Part shown: piece after piece, positions 15,594-25,396 of the stretch
Layout: each line of letters starts with the position of its first letter
Numbering within the stretch: the stretch's first letter is position 1
Assembly (NCBI RefSeq): GCF_003234185.1
Contig: NZ_QKSM01000001.1
Coordinates: 124,001 to 188,000, forward strand
Length of the DNA stretch: 64,000 bases
Source of the DNA: Curtobacterium sp. MCSS17_008
GTDB taxonomy: Bacteria; Actinomycetota; Actinomycetes; Actinomycetales; Microbacteriaceae
Direction of reading: 5' to 3'
Program-made: the position numbers and the translations under genes
Notes under the pieces: model-generated
Told to the model about the DNA's origin: nothing
What the model saw: only the letters and a program-made list of their open reading frames with translations
Databases searched by the model: none

Positions 15594-17114
15594 TCAGTAG
15601 CCGAGGTTCGGGCCGAAGTTGCCTTCCTCGAGGCGGGTCTTCACCGCGACGAGGTACCGCGACGCGTCGGCGCCGTCGATGATCCGGTGGTCGTACGACA
15701 GCGCGAGGTAGACGAACGAACGGATCGCGATGGCCTCCTGGCCGTCGACCTTCACGACCGCCGGACGCTTCGTCACGATGCCCGTGCCGAGGATCGCCGA
15801 CTGCGGCAGGAACACCACGGGGGTGTCGAACAGCGCCCCGCGCGAACCGGTGTTCGTCAGCGTGAAGGTCCCGCCGGCGAGCTCGTCCGGCTTGAGCTGG
15901 TTGTTGCGCGTGCGCTCGGCGAGGTCCGCGATCGACTTCGAGAAGTCGGCCAGCGACAGGCTCGAGGCGTCCTTGATCACCGGGGTGAGCAGACCGCGCT
16001 CGGTGTCGACCGCGATCGAGACGTTCTCGTGGTCCGGGTAGACGATCTCGTCGCCCTCGACCGTCGAGTTGATCTTCGGGTGAGCCTTGAGCGCCTCGGA
16101 CGCCGCGAGGGCGAAGAACGGCATGAAGCTGAGCTTCGAACCGGTCTTCTCGAGGAACTCGGCCTTGTTCGCGTCGCGGAACTGCGCGACCTTCGTCACG
16201 TCGACCTCGACGACACTGGTGAGCTGCGCCGTCGACGTCATCGACTGCACGGCTCGCTCGGCGACGACCTTGCGGAGACGCGACATCTTCTCGCGGGTGC
16301 CGCGGAGCGGCGAGGTCTCGGCCACGAACGGGCCCGTCGGAGCGGCTGCCTGTGCCGGGGCACCTGCGGTCTTGGCCTGCTCGGCGGCGGCGAGGACGTC
16401 CTCCTTGCGGATGCGCCCACCCACACCGGAGCCGGTGACGGTCGACAGGTCCACGCCCTGCTCGTTCGCGAGCTTGCGCACGAGCGGGGTCACGTAGCCG
16501 GAGGCCGAGGCGTCCTGCGTCGGGTTCGGGACGGACGCCGAGGCGGTCGCGCCCGACGCAGCAGGGGCAGGAGCTGCCGCGGGGGCCGGAGCAGCGGCGG
16601 GAGCAGCTGCCGGCGCGGGGACCGCGGCGGGCACGGCGGCGGGCGGCGGCACCGGGGCGGCCTGCGGGACCGGGGGAGCCGAGGGCGCCTGCGGGGCCGC
16701 GGGCTGCGTCTGACCGCCCGGCGCCGGCTCGGCCTGCTGGGGCTCCGGCGCCTTCTGCTCCTCGCCCTGCTCGGTGCTCGGGGCCGTCTCGGGCTCGGTC
16801 GCGTCGGCAGCGGTCTCGTCAGCGCCCTGGTCCGCGTTCTGGCCGTCCGAGGAACCGGAGTCCGAACCGGAACCGGAGCCGTCGCCGATCTTCACCAGCG
16901 CGGTGCCGACCTCGACCGTCTCGTCCTCCTGGACGAGGATCTCCTCGACGACGCCGGCGATCGGCGACGGGATCTCGGTGTCGACCTTGTCGGTCGAGAC
17001 CTCGAGCAGCGGCTCGTCGACCTCGACCCGGTCACCGACGTTCTTCAGCCATCGGGTGACCGTGCCCTCGGTGACGCTCTCGCCGAGCGCCGGGAGGTTG
17101 ACGGATTCGCTCAT
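15594..17114 (-). CDS. sucB: Dihydrolipoamide acyltransferase (E2), 2-oxoglutarate/pyruvate dehydrogenase complex
   Basis: Transfers acyl groups to CoA as the core of an alpha-keto-acid dehydrogenase complex. 506 aa: one N-terminal lipoyl domain with lipoyl-Lys at residue 43 (STDKVDTE), a long Ala/Pro/Glu-rich hinge (~90-215), a peripheral-subunit-binding domain (YVTPLVRKLANEQGVDL, GGRIRKEDVLAA), and a catalytic domain ending in the active-site motif YDHRIIDGADASR. AGGAG lies 9 nt before the ATG. lpd is 73 bp upstream on the same strand, and the two form an operon. Whether it serves the oxoglutarate or the pyruvate complex, or both, cannot be told here. Confidence 0.92.
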   Translation of the reverse strand: MSESVNLPALGESVTEGTVTRWLKNVGDRVEVDEPLLEVSTDKVDTEIPSPIAGVVEEILVQEDETVEVGTALVKIGDGSGSGSDSGSSDGQNADQGADETAADATEPETAPSTEQGEEQKAPEPQQAEPAPGGQTQPAAPQAPSAPPVPQAAPVPPPAAVPAAVPAPAAAPAAAPAPAAAPAPAASGATASASVPNPTQDASASGYVTPLVRKLANEQGVDLSTVTGSGVGGRIRKEDVLAAAEQAKTAGAPAQAAAPTGPFVAETSPLRGTREKMSRLRKVVAERAVQSMTSTAQLTSVVEVDVTKVAQFRDANKAEFLEKTGSKLSFMPFFALAASEALKAHPKINSTVEGDEIVYPDHENVSIAVDTERGLLTPVIKDASSLSLADFSKSIADLAERTRNNQLKPDELAGGTFTLTNTGSRGALFDTPVVFLPQSAILGTGIVTKRPAVVKVDGQEAIAIRSFVYLALSYDHRIIDGADASRYLVAVKTRLEEGNFGPNLGY

Positions 17115-17187
17115 CGGGTGGGCTCCTGTTCGCGGGTTGCTGTGGTGGTGGTTGTCATTGTCACGGTGCGCACGGCGGACGTGGTCG

Positions 17188-18561
17188 TCACAGTGCGTGG
17201 AGCGGCTTGCCCGCGAGGTGGAGGAAGGCCTCGCCCAGCGCTTCGTTCTGCGTCGGGTGGGCGTGGACGAGGGGCGCGACGTCCTCCGGGTGTGCTTCCC
17301 AGTTGACCGCGAGCTGCGCCTCGCCGATGAGCTCGCCGACGCGCGCGCCGATCATGCTCACGCCGACCACGGGGCCGTCGACGACGCGGACCACCTTGAC
17401 GGCGCCCGAGGTGCCGATGATGTGGCTGCGGCCGTTCCCCGCGAGGTTGTACTCGTACGTGTCGACCTTGTCGGCGCCGTACTGCTCCTCGGCCTTGGCC
17501 TGCGAGAGCCCGACGGAGGCGACCTCCGGGTCGGAGTAGGTGACCTTCGGGATGTTCGTGTCGGAGATGACGACGGGGTTGAGGCCCGCGATCTCCTCGG
17601 CGACGAAGATGCCCTGCTGGAAGCCGCGGTGGGCGAGCTGCAGGCCGGGGACGATGTCGCCGACGGCGTAGACGTTCGGCAGGTTCGTGGCGAGGCGCTC
17701 GTTCGTGGTGACGAACCCGCGGTCCATCGCCACGCCGACCTCGTCGAAGCCCATGTTCTGCGTCAGCGGGCCACGGCCGACCGCGACGAGGAGGACGTCG
17801 CCGTCGTAGGTCTTGCCGTCCTCGAGGGTGACGACGACGCCGTTCTCGTGTTGCTCGACGCCCTGGAAGCGGACGCCGAGCGAGAACTCGATGCCGCGCT
17901 TGCGGAACGCGCGCTCGAGCTGCTTCGACATCGACTCGTCCTCGGCCGGGATCAGGTGGGGCAGGCCCTCCACGATCGTGACCTCGGCGCCGAACGACTT
18001 CCAGACGCTGGCGAACTCGACGCCGATGACGCCACCACCGAGGATGACGACCTTGTTCGGCACGTAGTCCATCTTCAGCGCGGTCTCGGACGTGATCACG
18101 CGGCCGCCGATCTCGAGGCCCGGCAGGGACTTCGAGTAGGAACCGGTGGCCAGCACGACGTTCTTGCCGGTGACGGTCTGGTCGCCGACCTGCACGGTGT
18201 TCTGCGAGGTCAGGCGGCCCCAGCCCTCGACGACGGTGATGCCGCGGGCCTTGATGAGCCCCTGCAGGCCCTTGTACTTCGAGTTGATGACGCCCTGCTG
18301 GTAGTCGATGACCTTGGGCACCTCGACGCCGGCGTACTCGGCGATGACGCCGTACTTCTCCGCGTCGCGCGTGGCGTCGGCGACCTCGGCGGCGTGGAGC
18401 AGCGCCTTGGTCGGGATGCAGCCGCGGTGCAGGCAGGTCCCTCCGAGCTTGTCTCCCTCGACGAGCGCGACGCTCATGCCGAGCTCAGCGGCCCGGAGCG
18501 CAGCGGCGTAGCCACCACTGCCGCCACCGAGGACCACGACGTCGTAAGTCTGTTCCGTCAC
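17188..18561 (-). CDS. lpdA: Dihydrolipoyl dehydrogenase (E3)
   Basis: FAD enzyme that reoxidises the lipoyl group of E2, passing electrons to NAD+. 457 aa from the GTG at 18561: FAD motif VVLGGGSGG, redox-active disulfide at Cys43 and Cys48 (GGTCLHRGCIP), NAD motif VILGGGVIGVEFA, second FAD motif VYAVGDIVPG, and the C-terminal active-site HAHPTQNEALGE with the His-Glu pair. I choose the GTG because GAGGGAG lies 9 nt upstream; a TTG at 18570 would abut that site. It lies 73 bp upstream of sucB, with pepA 154 bp further upstream. Confidence 0.95.
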   Translation of the reverse strand: MTEQTYDVVVLGGGSGGYAAALRAAELGMSVALVEGDKLGGTCLHRGCIPTKALLHAAEVADATRDAEKYGVIAEYAGVEVPKVIDYQQGVINSKYKGLQGLIKARGITVVEGWGRLTSQNTVQVGDQTVTGKNVVLATGSYSKSLPGLEIGGRVITSETALKMDYVPNKVVILGGGVIGVEFASVWKSFGAEVTIVEGLPHLIPAEDESMSKQLERAFRKRGIEFSLGVRFQGVEQHENGVVVTLEDGKTYDGDVLLVAVGRGPLTQNMGFDEVGVAMDRGFVTTNERLATNLPNVYAVGDIVPGLQLAHRGFQQGIFVAEEIAGLNPVVISDTNIPKVTYSDPEVASVGLSQAKAEEQYGADKVDTYEYNLAGNGRSHIIGTSGAVKVVRVVDGPVVGVSMIGARVGELIGEAQLAVNWEAHPEDVAPLVHAHPTQNEALGEAFLHLAGKPLHAL

Positions 18562-18714
18562 CTGGTGCAACTCCCTCGTGCGTGTCGGGGCCCGGTCCGG
18601 ACCCCACTGGACACCGCGGCGGCGGCGTCCGACGGTCGGACCGCATGGTTCCGGTCCCGTCCCGCTGGTTCCGGCGGGCGCGCGTCGGTGCGCAGCCCGC
18701 CGGGTCCCAACCTA

Positions 18715-20196
18715 CTACTTGGACTGGAGCTCTTCTGCGAGCCCGATGAGCGTTCGGACCATCACGCCGGTCGCACCCTTGCCGAGCCAGCCGTAGCCGC
18801 CGCCCTTGTGCTCGGACGGACCGGCGATGTCGAGGTGCGCCCACGGGACGCCCTCGCCGACGAAGCGCTCGAGGAACTTGCCGGCCAGGAGCATCCCGCC
18901 GGCCGGGTTGCCGACGGTCGCGTTGACCATGTCGGCGACGTCGCTGGCGAGCCGGGCGTCGAGCTCCTCGGGGAGGGGCATCGGCCAGATCGGCTCCGCG
19001 GCGGCGTCGGCGACCGCGCGGACCCGGGCGACGAGGTCGTCGCTGCCCATCAGACCCGTGGTCCGGTCCCCGAGGGCGACGACCTGCGCGCCGGTGAGGG
19101 TCGCGACGTCGACGAGCGCGTCGGGCTGTTCGAGCGACGCCGCGGCCATGCCGTCGCCGAGCACGAGTCGGCCCTCGGCGTCGGTGTTCGTGACCTCGAC
19201 GGTGTTGCCGTTCTTCAGCGTGAGCACGTCGCCGGGACGGGTGGCGGAACCGGACGGCATGTTCTCGGCGAGGCAGAGCCACGCGGTCACGCGCGTGTCG
19301 AGGCCGAGTCGCGCCGCGGCGATCGTCGCGGCGAGGACCGTGGCGGCACCGGTCATGTCCGTCTTCATGCCGAGCATCGACGCGGCGGGCTTCAGCGAGA
19401 GGCCCCCCGAGTCGAAGGTGATGCCCTTGCCGACGAGCGCGAGGTGCTTGCTCGCGGACGACGGCTCGTAGCGGACGACGACCAGGCGCGGCGGACGCTC
19501 CGAACCGCGGCCGACGCCGACGATGCCGCCGAAGCCCTGCTCCTGGAGCTGGTGCTCGTCGAGGACCTCGACGGTGAGCGGCAGCCCTTCGGCCTGGGCG
19601 ACCGCGACGTCGGCGACGTCCGCGGGACCGAGGTCACCGGCGGCGGTGTTGACCAGGTCGCGCACGAGCGCGGCGGCGTCGGCGACGATCGCCGGGCGGA
19701 CCGTGGCGTCGGCGGCGGTTTCGGCGGGGGCGACCACCTCGATGCGCTGGTCGCCGCGGGTCGGGGCGGTCGTGCCGGTGCCCTTGTGGCGGGTGAAGGC
19801 GTACGCGCCGAGCGCTGCGCCCTCGAGCGCGGCGTCGACGAGTTCGGCGGAGTCGGTCGGCAGCGCGAGGGCGATCGACGACACCTGCGGGAGCTGACGG
19901 ACGGCGCTGCCGGCCGCAGCGCGCACCGAGGCGGCGTCGACGGCGGAGCCGAGTCCGACGAGCGCGATGCCCGCGGCGGCGGTGCCGGTCCCCGGCAGTC
20001 GGACGAGCTGGTCCTTCGCGCCGGTCACGCCGATCGTGCCGAGGTCGAGGTCTGCGAGTGCCTCGAGCGGGCCGGCGGCGCTCGGCGCGATCGTGGGGGC
20101 GCCGCCGTCGGTGCCGGAGCGGACACCGAGCACGAGGACGTCGGCGTCGACGTCGGAGGGGGTCGAGGTGGTGGTGGAGAGCGTCGGTCGGACCAT
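18715..20196 (-). CDS. pepA: Leucyl aminopeptidase (cytosol aminopeptidase, M17)
   Basis: Removes N-terminal residues from peptides using two metal ions. 493 aa with a variable N-terminal macro-like domain and a C-terminal catalytic domain that has LVGKGITFDSGG (Lys and Asp ligands), KTDMTGAATVLA, and the family signature NTDAEGRLVLGDG near residue 340. Full length for PepA. The ATG at 20196 has a TAGGCT hexamer 6 nt upstream, so the transcript is probably leaderless. It diverges from the PAC2 gene and lies upstream of lpd on the same strand; cotranscription is possible but unproven. Confidence 0.95.
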   Translation of the reverse strand: MVRPTLSTTTSTPSDVDADVLVLGVRSGTDGGAPTIAPSAAGPLEALADLDLGTIGVTGAKDQLVRLPGTGTAAAGIALVGLGSAVDAASVRAAAGSAVRQLPQVSSIALALPTDSAELVDAALEGAALGAYAFTRHKGTGTTAPTRGDQRIEVVAPAETAADATVRPAIVADAAALVRDLVNTAAGDLGPADVADVAVAQAEGLPLTVEVLDEHQLQEQGFGGIVGVGRGSERPPRLVVVRYEPSSASKHLALVGKGITFDSGGLSLKPAASMLGMKTDMTGAATVLAATIAAARLGLDTRVTAWLCLAENMPSGSATRPGDVLTLKNGNTVEVTNTDAEGRLVLGDGMAAASLEQPDALVDVATLTGAQVVALGDRTTGLMGSDDLVARVRAVADAAAEPIWPMPLPEELDARLASDVADMVNATVGNPAGGMLLAGKFLERFVGEGVPWAHLDIAGPSEHKGGGYGWLGKGATGVMVRTLIGLAEELQSK

Positions 20197-20202
20197 GCGC
20201 CA

Positions 20203-20208
20203 AGCCTA
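20203..20208 (-). promoter_or_regulatory. -10 hexamer, likely leaderless promoter of pepA
   Basis: TAGGCT on the minus strand, 6 nt before the pepA ATG. Confidence 0.55.
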
Positions 20209-20266
20209 TCCAGCGCGTGTTCGCCGAGAGCGTCGGGACGTCGCGGGGGGCTGCCGGGGTTCCGCC

Positions 20267-20272
20267 TAGCAT
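20267..20272 (+). promoter_or_regulatory. -10 hexamer, likely leaderless promoter of the PAC2 gene
   Basis: TAGCAT, 7 nt before the GTG at 20280. It overlaps the ATG at 20271, which therefore is unlikely to be the real start. Confidence 0.45.
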
Positions 20273-20279
20273 GGGCACG

Positions 20280-21203
20280 GTGAACCACCCCGAGGACCTG
20301 TACTCCGTCGCCGAAGGCGCACCGACCGTCCCGGCCGGGCTGCACCTGGTCGCGGGCCTGACCGGCTTCGTCGACGCGGGCTCCGCAGTCGCGCAGGTGA
20401 CGACGTCGGTCCTCGACGGTCTCGACCACGAGCTCGTCGCCGAGTTCGACCCGGACGTCCTGCTGGACTGGCGTGCGCGCCGTCCGGTGATCACGTTCGA
20501 GCACGACCACATCGCGGCCGTCGAGCCGCCCCGCCTCGCCCTGCACCTCGTGCGCGACGAGCTCGGCCAACCGTTCCTGTTCCTCTCCGGCTACGAGCCG
20601 GACTTCCAGTGGAACCGGTTCGTCGACGCCGTCACGGGGCTCGCCGCGCGTCTGCGGGTGGCCGACACGACCTGGGTGCAGTCGATCCCGATGCCCGTGC
20701 CGCACACGCGGCCGATCAGCCTCACCGTGTCGGGGACCCGCGCCGACCTGGTCGAGCAGATGAGCGTGTGGAAGCCCGAGACGCAGGCCCCGGCGAACGT
20801 CCTGCACCTGGTCGAGCACCGACTGACCCAGCTCGGCGAGCAGGTCACGGGGCTCGTCCTGCTGGTCCCGCACTACCTGGGTGACACGGAGTTCCCCGAC
20901 GCAGCGGTCACGGCGCTCTCGAGCATCTCGGCCGCGACCGGACTGATCTTCCCGACCGACGTGCTGCGCGAGTCGGACCGCGAGTTCCGCACCCGGGTCG
21001 AGGAGCAGGTCGCGGGCAACGCGGAGCTGCAGCGGCTGGTCTCCGTGCTCGAGGAACGCCACGACACGTACATGGAGGGCAACCCGGTCGCGTCACCGCT
21101 GACCGGGGTCGACGGCGAGGTCCCGACCGCGGACGCCATCGCCGCCGAGCTCGAGCGCTTCCTGGCGGACCGCCGGTCCGACGGCGACGCGCCGACGGAC
21201 TGA
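20280..21203 (+). CDS. PAC2-family protein (proteasome-assembly-chaperone fold)
   Basis: A 307-aa soluble protein of the PAC2 / DUF75-type family, widespread in actinobacteria next to proteasome or sigma-factor genes and without a proven role. Recognisable blocks: GLHLVAGLTGFVDAGSAV near the N-terminus, LFLSGYEPDFQWNRF near 100, PMPVPHTRP near 140, and VPHYLGDTEFPDA near 205. The C-terminal ~60 residues are helical and acidic. An ATG at 20271 would add three residues, but it overlaps a -10 hexamer whose spacing fits the GTG at 20280. It is followed by the MFS gene with its own promoter. Confidence 0.85.
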   Translation: MNHPEDLYSVAEGAPTVPAGLHLVAGLTGFVDAGSAVAQVTTSVLDGLDHELVAEFDPDVLLDWRARRPVITFEHDHIAAVEPPRLALHLVRDELGQPFLFLSGYEPDFQWNRFVDAVTGLAARLRVADTTWVQSIPMPVPHTRPISLTVSGTRADLVEQMSVWKPETQAPANVLHLVEHRLTQLGEQVTGLVLLVPHYLGDTEFPDAAVTALSSISAATGLIFPTDVLRESDREFRTRVEEQVAGNAELQRLVSVLEERHDTYMEGNPVASPLTGVDGEVPTADAIAAELERFLADRRSDGDAPTD

Positions 21204-21294
21204 CCGCAGCCGGTACCGGCTCGGAGGCTCCTCCACAGGCCGTCACGGACCGAGCGTCCTCCACGGCCCGCCACGGGCACGGGGTGCGCGTCGC

Positions 21295-21300
21295 TAGCCT
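21295..21300 (+). promoter_or_regulatory. -10 hexamer, likely leaderless promoter of the MFS gene
   Basis: TAGCCT, 6 nt before the GTG at 21307; no ribosome binding site is present. Confidence 0.55.
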
Positions 21301-21306
21301 GGTCGG

Positions 21307-22632
21307 GTGAACTCCCGCCGTGCCTTCCTCGTCTGGGGCGTCGCGGTGCTCGCCTACGTCCTCGCCGTGGTGCAGCGCTCGTCGCTCGGCGTCTCCGGGG
21401 TCGACGCGCAGGACCGCTTCGCGGTCTCCGCGGCGGTCCTGTCGACGCTCGCCGTGGTGCAGATCGCCGTCTACGCCGGGCTGCAGATCCCGGTCGGGAT
21501 CGCGCTCGACCGCGTCGGCCCGCGGAAGCTCGTGTTGCTCGGCGCCGCACTGCTCGTGGTCGGTCAGGCCGTGGTGGCCTCCTCGCCGACGATCGGGCCG
21601 GCGATCGCGGGCCGGGTGCTCGTCGGAGCCGGCGACGCGATGACCTTCATCTCGGTGATCCGCCTCGTGCCCATGTGGTTCAGCGGGCGGATCCTGCCGC
21701 AGATCTCGCAGTGGACGGGCAACCTCGGCCAGGTCGGCCAGATCCTCTCGGCCTTCCCGTTCGCCGTGCTGCTGCACACCGCCGGGTGGACCCCGGCCTT
21801 CGGTGCGGCAGCGGCCGCGAGCCTGGTGGGCCTCGTGCTCGCCGTCGTGTTCGTCCGGAACGGTCCGGTCGCGGTCCGCACGGACACCATCCCGCTGCCG
21901 CTCCCGCACTCGTGGCGCGGCGCGTTCCACACCTTCGGGCACGCACTGCGCCGTCCGGGGACCCAGCTGGGCTTCTGGTCGCACTACGTCACCCAGTCCT
22001 CCGGCACCGTGTTCTCGCTCCTCTGGGGCGTACCGATGCTCCGCGGGCTCGGGTACAGCCCGTCCGAGGCCGCCGCGTTCCTCACCGTCATCGTCGTCAC
22101 CGGCTTCGTGGTCGGTCCGGTGCTCGGCGTGCTCTGCGCGCGCTTCCCGCTCCGCCGCTCGAACCTCGTGCTCGGGATCGTCCTCGCCCTCGGCGTGGTC
22201 TGGACGGCGGTGCTGCTCTGGCCGGGGTACCCGCCGACGTGGCTGCTCGTCCTGCTCGTGCTCGCGATGGGCGTCGGCGGACCGGGCTCGCTCATCGGCT
22301 TCGACTTCGCCCGCAGCTTCAACCCCGTCGGATCGCTCGGCTCGGCGAACGGCGTGGTGAACGTGGGTGGGTTCCTGGCCGCCTTCGTGATGATGTTCCT
22401 CATCGGCACGCTGCTCGACGCGGTCTCCGGAGCGACCGGACGCACGGTCTTCGCATGGGAGAACTTCCGCATCGCGCTCACCGTGCAGTACGTGGTGGTC
22501 GGGTTCGGTGTGGTGATGCTGCTGCTCGCGCGCCGCCGGACCCGTCGTGAGATGCACACGCAGGACGGAATACGGGTGGGCCCGCTGTGGGTTGCACTGG
22601 TTGCGCGCCTGCGGAAGAAGGCCGTGCAATAA
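21307..22632 (+). CDS. Major facilitator superfamily transporter
   Basis: A 441-aa inner-membrane carrier with about 12 hydrophobic helices and a cytoplasmic loop between helices 6 and 7 (residues ~185-215). The helix 2-3 loop carries IALDRVGPRKLVL, the MFS loop motif. The N-terminus is hydrophobic almost at once (FLVWGVAVLAYVLAVVQRSS). The substrate cannot be predicted; the overall pattern resembles nitrate/nitrite- or sugar-type MFS members only in general terms. The GTG start at 21307 is supported by the -10 hexamer 6 nt before it. The gene ends 192 bp before sigA, and the sigA promoter probably overlaps its 3' end. Confidence 0.85.
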   Translation: MNSRRAFLVWGVAVLAYVLAVVQRSSLGVSGVDAQDRFAVSAAVLSTLAVVQIAVYAGLQIPVGIALDRVGPRKLVLLGAALLVVGQAVVASSPTIGPAIAGRVLVGAGDAMTFISVIRLVPMWFSGRILPQISQWTGNLGQVGQILSAFPFAVLLHTAGWTPAFGAAAAASLVGLVLAVVFVRNGPVAVRTDTIPLPLPHSWRGAFHTFGHALRRPGTQLGFWSHYVTQSSGTVFSLLWGVPMLRGLGYSPSEAAAFLTVIVVTGFVVGPVLGVLCARFPLRRSNLVLGIVLALGVVWTAVLLWPGYPPTWLLVLLVLAMGVGGPGSLIGFDFARSFNPVGSLGSANGVVNVGGFLAAFVMMFLIGTLLDAVSGATGRTVFAWENFRIALTVQYVVVGFGVVMLLLARRRTRREMHTQDGIRVGPLWVALVARLRKKAVQ

Positions 22633-22824
22633 TGGAGGACGGACCCGTTCGGGCCCCTCACGTCCACGTCGCCTCGATGCGTCGCGGAAGTCGGGGGACT
22701 TGACATGGGTCCTCATGCTGCCCGGAACGGTAGGACCTGACGACGCGGGGGACTGCGGCGCTGGCCCTGGGCGGCGAGGGAGGCCACGACCCCACGAACG
22801 TGGCACGACGAGAGAGGTGATCGC

Positions 22825-24132
<1,308 letters not shown>

Positions 24133-24136
24133 GCCG

Positions 24137-25396
24137 ATGCGCTTCCTCATCCCGATCCTGGTCGGGCGGATCCTCCGCGTCCTCGCCCGCGCGCGGGGCG
24201 GTGGGTCCGCCTACCCGGGCTACATCGTCCTCAAGCTCGTGCCGGACTTCCTGCAGCACGTGACGAAGCAGTTCCCGAACGGTGTCGTCTTCGTGCTCGG
24301 CTCGAACGGCAAGTCGACGACGACGCACATGATCTCGGACATCGTCCGGGCGCACGGGCTCCGCGTCTTCACGAACCCCTCCGGTGCGAACCTGCCGCAG
24401 GGCATCGCGTCGGCGCTCCTGTCCGAGGTGTCGCTGACCGGCAAGCTCAAGGCGGACATCGGCATCCTCGAGGTCGACGAGGCCTTCGCAGTCGAGCTCG
24501 CCGGCATCCTGTCGCCGTCCACGGTGACGATGCTCAACGTGCAGGTCGACCAGCTGTACCGGTTCTTCGAGACCGAGCGCGTGGCGACGATGATGCTCGA
24601 CACCGCGGCGCTGTCCACGGCGAACGTCATCACGAACCGTGACGACCAGTTCCTCGACGCGTACACGGCCCGCCCGGGCCAGCGGGTGCTCCGCTTCGGC
24701 GCGAGCGCCGAGGTCGTCGCCGCTGCGCCGAACGGGCTGCAGAACGCCGACGACTTCGACCGGAGCGCCGGCGAACCGAACGCGGCCGAGTCCGAGGTCG
24801 TCGCGAACACCGGTGACGGTGCGACGATCCGCTTCGACGGCGTGGACGTCCCCGTGCGCCTGCCGGCGCGCGGCCTGCACTACGCCGTCGACGCCGCGGC
24901 TGCGACGGCCACGGCCAGCGCCGCGCTCGGTGCCCAGTTCCGCACGGACGCCGTGACGAAGGCCTTCGGCACGATGAAGCCGGCGTACGGCCGCGGTGAG
25001 CGACTGCCCATCGCCGGCGAGTCCGCGGAGTTCACGATGTTCAAGAACGCCGCCAGCCTGCAGCTCAACCTCGACGCCCTGCCGGACCACCCCGAGCAGG
25101 TCCTCATGGCGATCGACGAGGGCACGCCGGACATCTCGTGGATGTACGACATCGACTTCTCCAAGCTCGACCACGTGGACGTCGTGTCGGGTGACAAGGC
25201 GTGGCAGATCGCGATCGCGCTTGAGCACGCCGGTGTCCGCATCGGACGTGTCGAGCCCGACGTCGAGGCCGCGATCAGGCACATGGAGCAGCTCGGCGCG
25301 ACGACGTCGGGGACGAAGAACTTCATCGTCAACTACGAGATCATGATGATCGCCCGCAAGGCCCTCGGCCACGGGGACATGGAGAAGACCGCATGA
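24137..25396 (+). CDS. murT: MurT-like Mur ligase (DUF1727), lipid II D-Glu modification subunit, lacking the zinc ribbon
   Basis: In its family MurT, with GatD, amidates the alpha-carboxyl of D-Glu in lipid II. 419 aa: ATP-binding loop GSNGKSTTTHM (55-65), EVDEAFA (112-118), the Mur ligase centre with TMLNVQVDQ and NRDD, and a C-terminal DUF1727 domain with MFKNAASLQLNL (301-312) and WMYDID (335-340), which keeps the Asp proposed to complete the GatD active site. There is no cysteine in the whole protein, so the four-Cys zinc ribbon known from Staphylococcus and Streptococcus MurT is absent. It overlaps gatD by 4 nt (ATGA). Confidence 0.85.
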   Translation: MRFLIPILVGRILRVLARARGGGSAYPGYIVLKLVPDFLQHVTKQFPNGVVFVLGSNGKSTTTHMISDIVRAHGLRVFTNPSGANLPQGIASALLSEVSLTGKLKADIGILEVDEAFAVELAGILSPSTVTMLNVQVDQLYRFFETERVATMMLDTAALSTANVITNRDDQFLDAYTARPGQRVLRFGASAEVVAAAPNGLQNADDFDRSAGEPNAAESEVVANTGDGATIRFDGVDVPVRLPARGLHYAVDAAAATATASAALGAQFRTDAVTKAFGTMKPAYGRGERLPIAGESAEFTMFKNAASLQLNLDALPDHPEQVLMAIDEGTPDISWMYDIDFSKLDHVDVVSGDKAWQIAIALEHAGVRIGRVEPDVEAAIRHMEQLGATTSGTKNFIVNYEIMMIARKALGHGDMEKTA

